Source: Paramuribaculum sp.
GTDB taxonomy: Bacteria; Bacteroidota; Bacteroidia; Bacteroidales; Muribaculaceae
Assembly: GCA_029060545.1 (NCBI GenBank)
Contig: JAIDTT010000036.1
Span: forward strand, 1-34,403
Direction of reading: 5' to 3'
Length of the DNA: 34,403 nt
Of this stretch, positions 34,323 to 34,403 are shown piece after piece; position 1 is the stretch's first letter, and each line of letters begins with the position of its first letter. Below the pieces are notes generated by a model. That model was not told the origin of the DNA. It ran no database searches and worked only from the letters and a program-made list of their open reading frames with translations. Both the position numbers and the translations under genes were made by a program.

Positions 34323-34403
34323 CATCAAAGCAAAGGAATCACTGCGTTAGCCGGGAACGGAAGCTTCAGCGCCGCAGGCGCCTGCTTCCGTCCACCCTCA
34401 AAA
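34323..34403 (+). ncRNA. Predicted structured RNA, copy 2
   Basis: GGA (34354-34356), one bulged base and CGGAAGC (34358-34364) pair with GCTTCCG (34384-34390) and TCC (34391-34393). The inner hairpin is GCGCC-GCA-GGCGC (34369-34381), unlike that of copy 1. Against copy 1 the outer stem shows one compensatory change (A-T here, G-C there). The 3' end may lie beyond the window. Confidence 0.45.

Larger units (their letters stand above)
34264..34403 (+). repeat. Repeated promoter-plus-hairpin element, copy 2 (reaches window end)
   Basis: It has the same order as copy 1: the A/T block (34264-34291), promoter, TGCGTTAGCCGGGA (34343 on), bulged stem and the CCTCAAA end. It is in the same orientation about 1.54 kb from copy 1, so the two form direct repeats around the serine hydrolase gene. 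The promoter spacer is unlike that of copy 1, which shows that only selected blocks are kept. Confidence 0.7.

Overview
The window looks like chromosome of a Bacteroidales bacterium, most likely Muribaculaceae or a close relative. Three things point there: protein features typical of the order (an NDK of Bacteroides type, a DPP III with a HECLGH motif, DUF4369/TlpA-like and Cys-tipped lipoproteins, a SulP-STAS transporter); many promoters with the Bacteroidetes -33 TTG / -7 TAnnTTTG pattern; and little use of Shine-Dalgarno sites. The family-level placement is inference. Most genes are GC-rich housekeeping genes. The last 1.7 kb differs: it holds an AT-rich lipoprotein hydrolase between two copies of a repeated, promoter-driven, structured element.

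Layout. Positions 1-2040 (minus) hold the 5' end of prfB, with the classic release-factor-2 programmed frameshift, preceded by a long-chain acyl-CoA synthetase. 2132-4265 (minus) is a two-gene unit: a cysteine-less TlpA-like lipoprotein followed by a GT2 glycosyltransferase. 4289-5755 (minus) holds ndk then an M23 endopeptidase with a Lys-rich tail. 5958-12833 (minus) is a tight five-gene unit, parE-coaD-ctpA-ispD-recG, with one clear promoter. 12828-16894 (minus) has phosphohexomutase followed by two translationally coupled glycosyltransferases. At 16940-17363 a MerR-type regulator and alaS diverge from overlapping promoters; alaS (plus) converges with galK at a bidirectional terminator. 20063-25502 (minus) carries galK, a thioredoxin lipoprotein, a repeat-bearing mini-lipoprotein, a SulP anion transporter and an OmpA-family porin. 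25738-32707 (plus) is a dxr-rseP-rlmI-like-DPP III-recR-GNAT unit with several gene overlaps.

How the genes work together. IspD and Dxr are two steps of the MEP isoprenoid pathway, each placed in a different housekeeping operon. The M23 peptidase, S41 peptidase, RseP, OmpA-family protein and several lipoproteins are envelope maintenance functions. The phosphohexomutase and three glycosyltransferases fit surface glycan synthesis. RecG, RecR and ParE serve DNA repair and topology.

The least explained parts are: (1) the two-copy element at 32721-32884 and 34264-34403, with near-identical promoter upstream regions and a shared bulged stem containing a compensatory base pair; (2) three 20-bp dyads at exact 29-bp spacing overlapping the -33 region of the sulP promoter; (3) the 46-bp coding overlap of the DPP III Cys/His-rich tail with recR. 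I saw no tRNA, rRNA, CRISPR array, transposase or phage gene.
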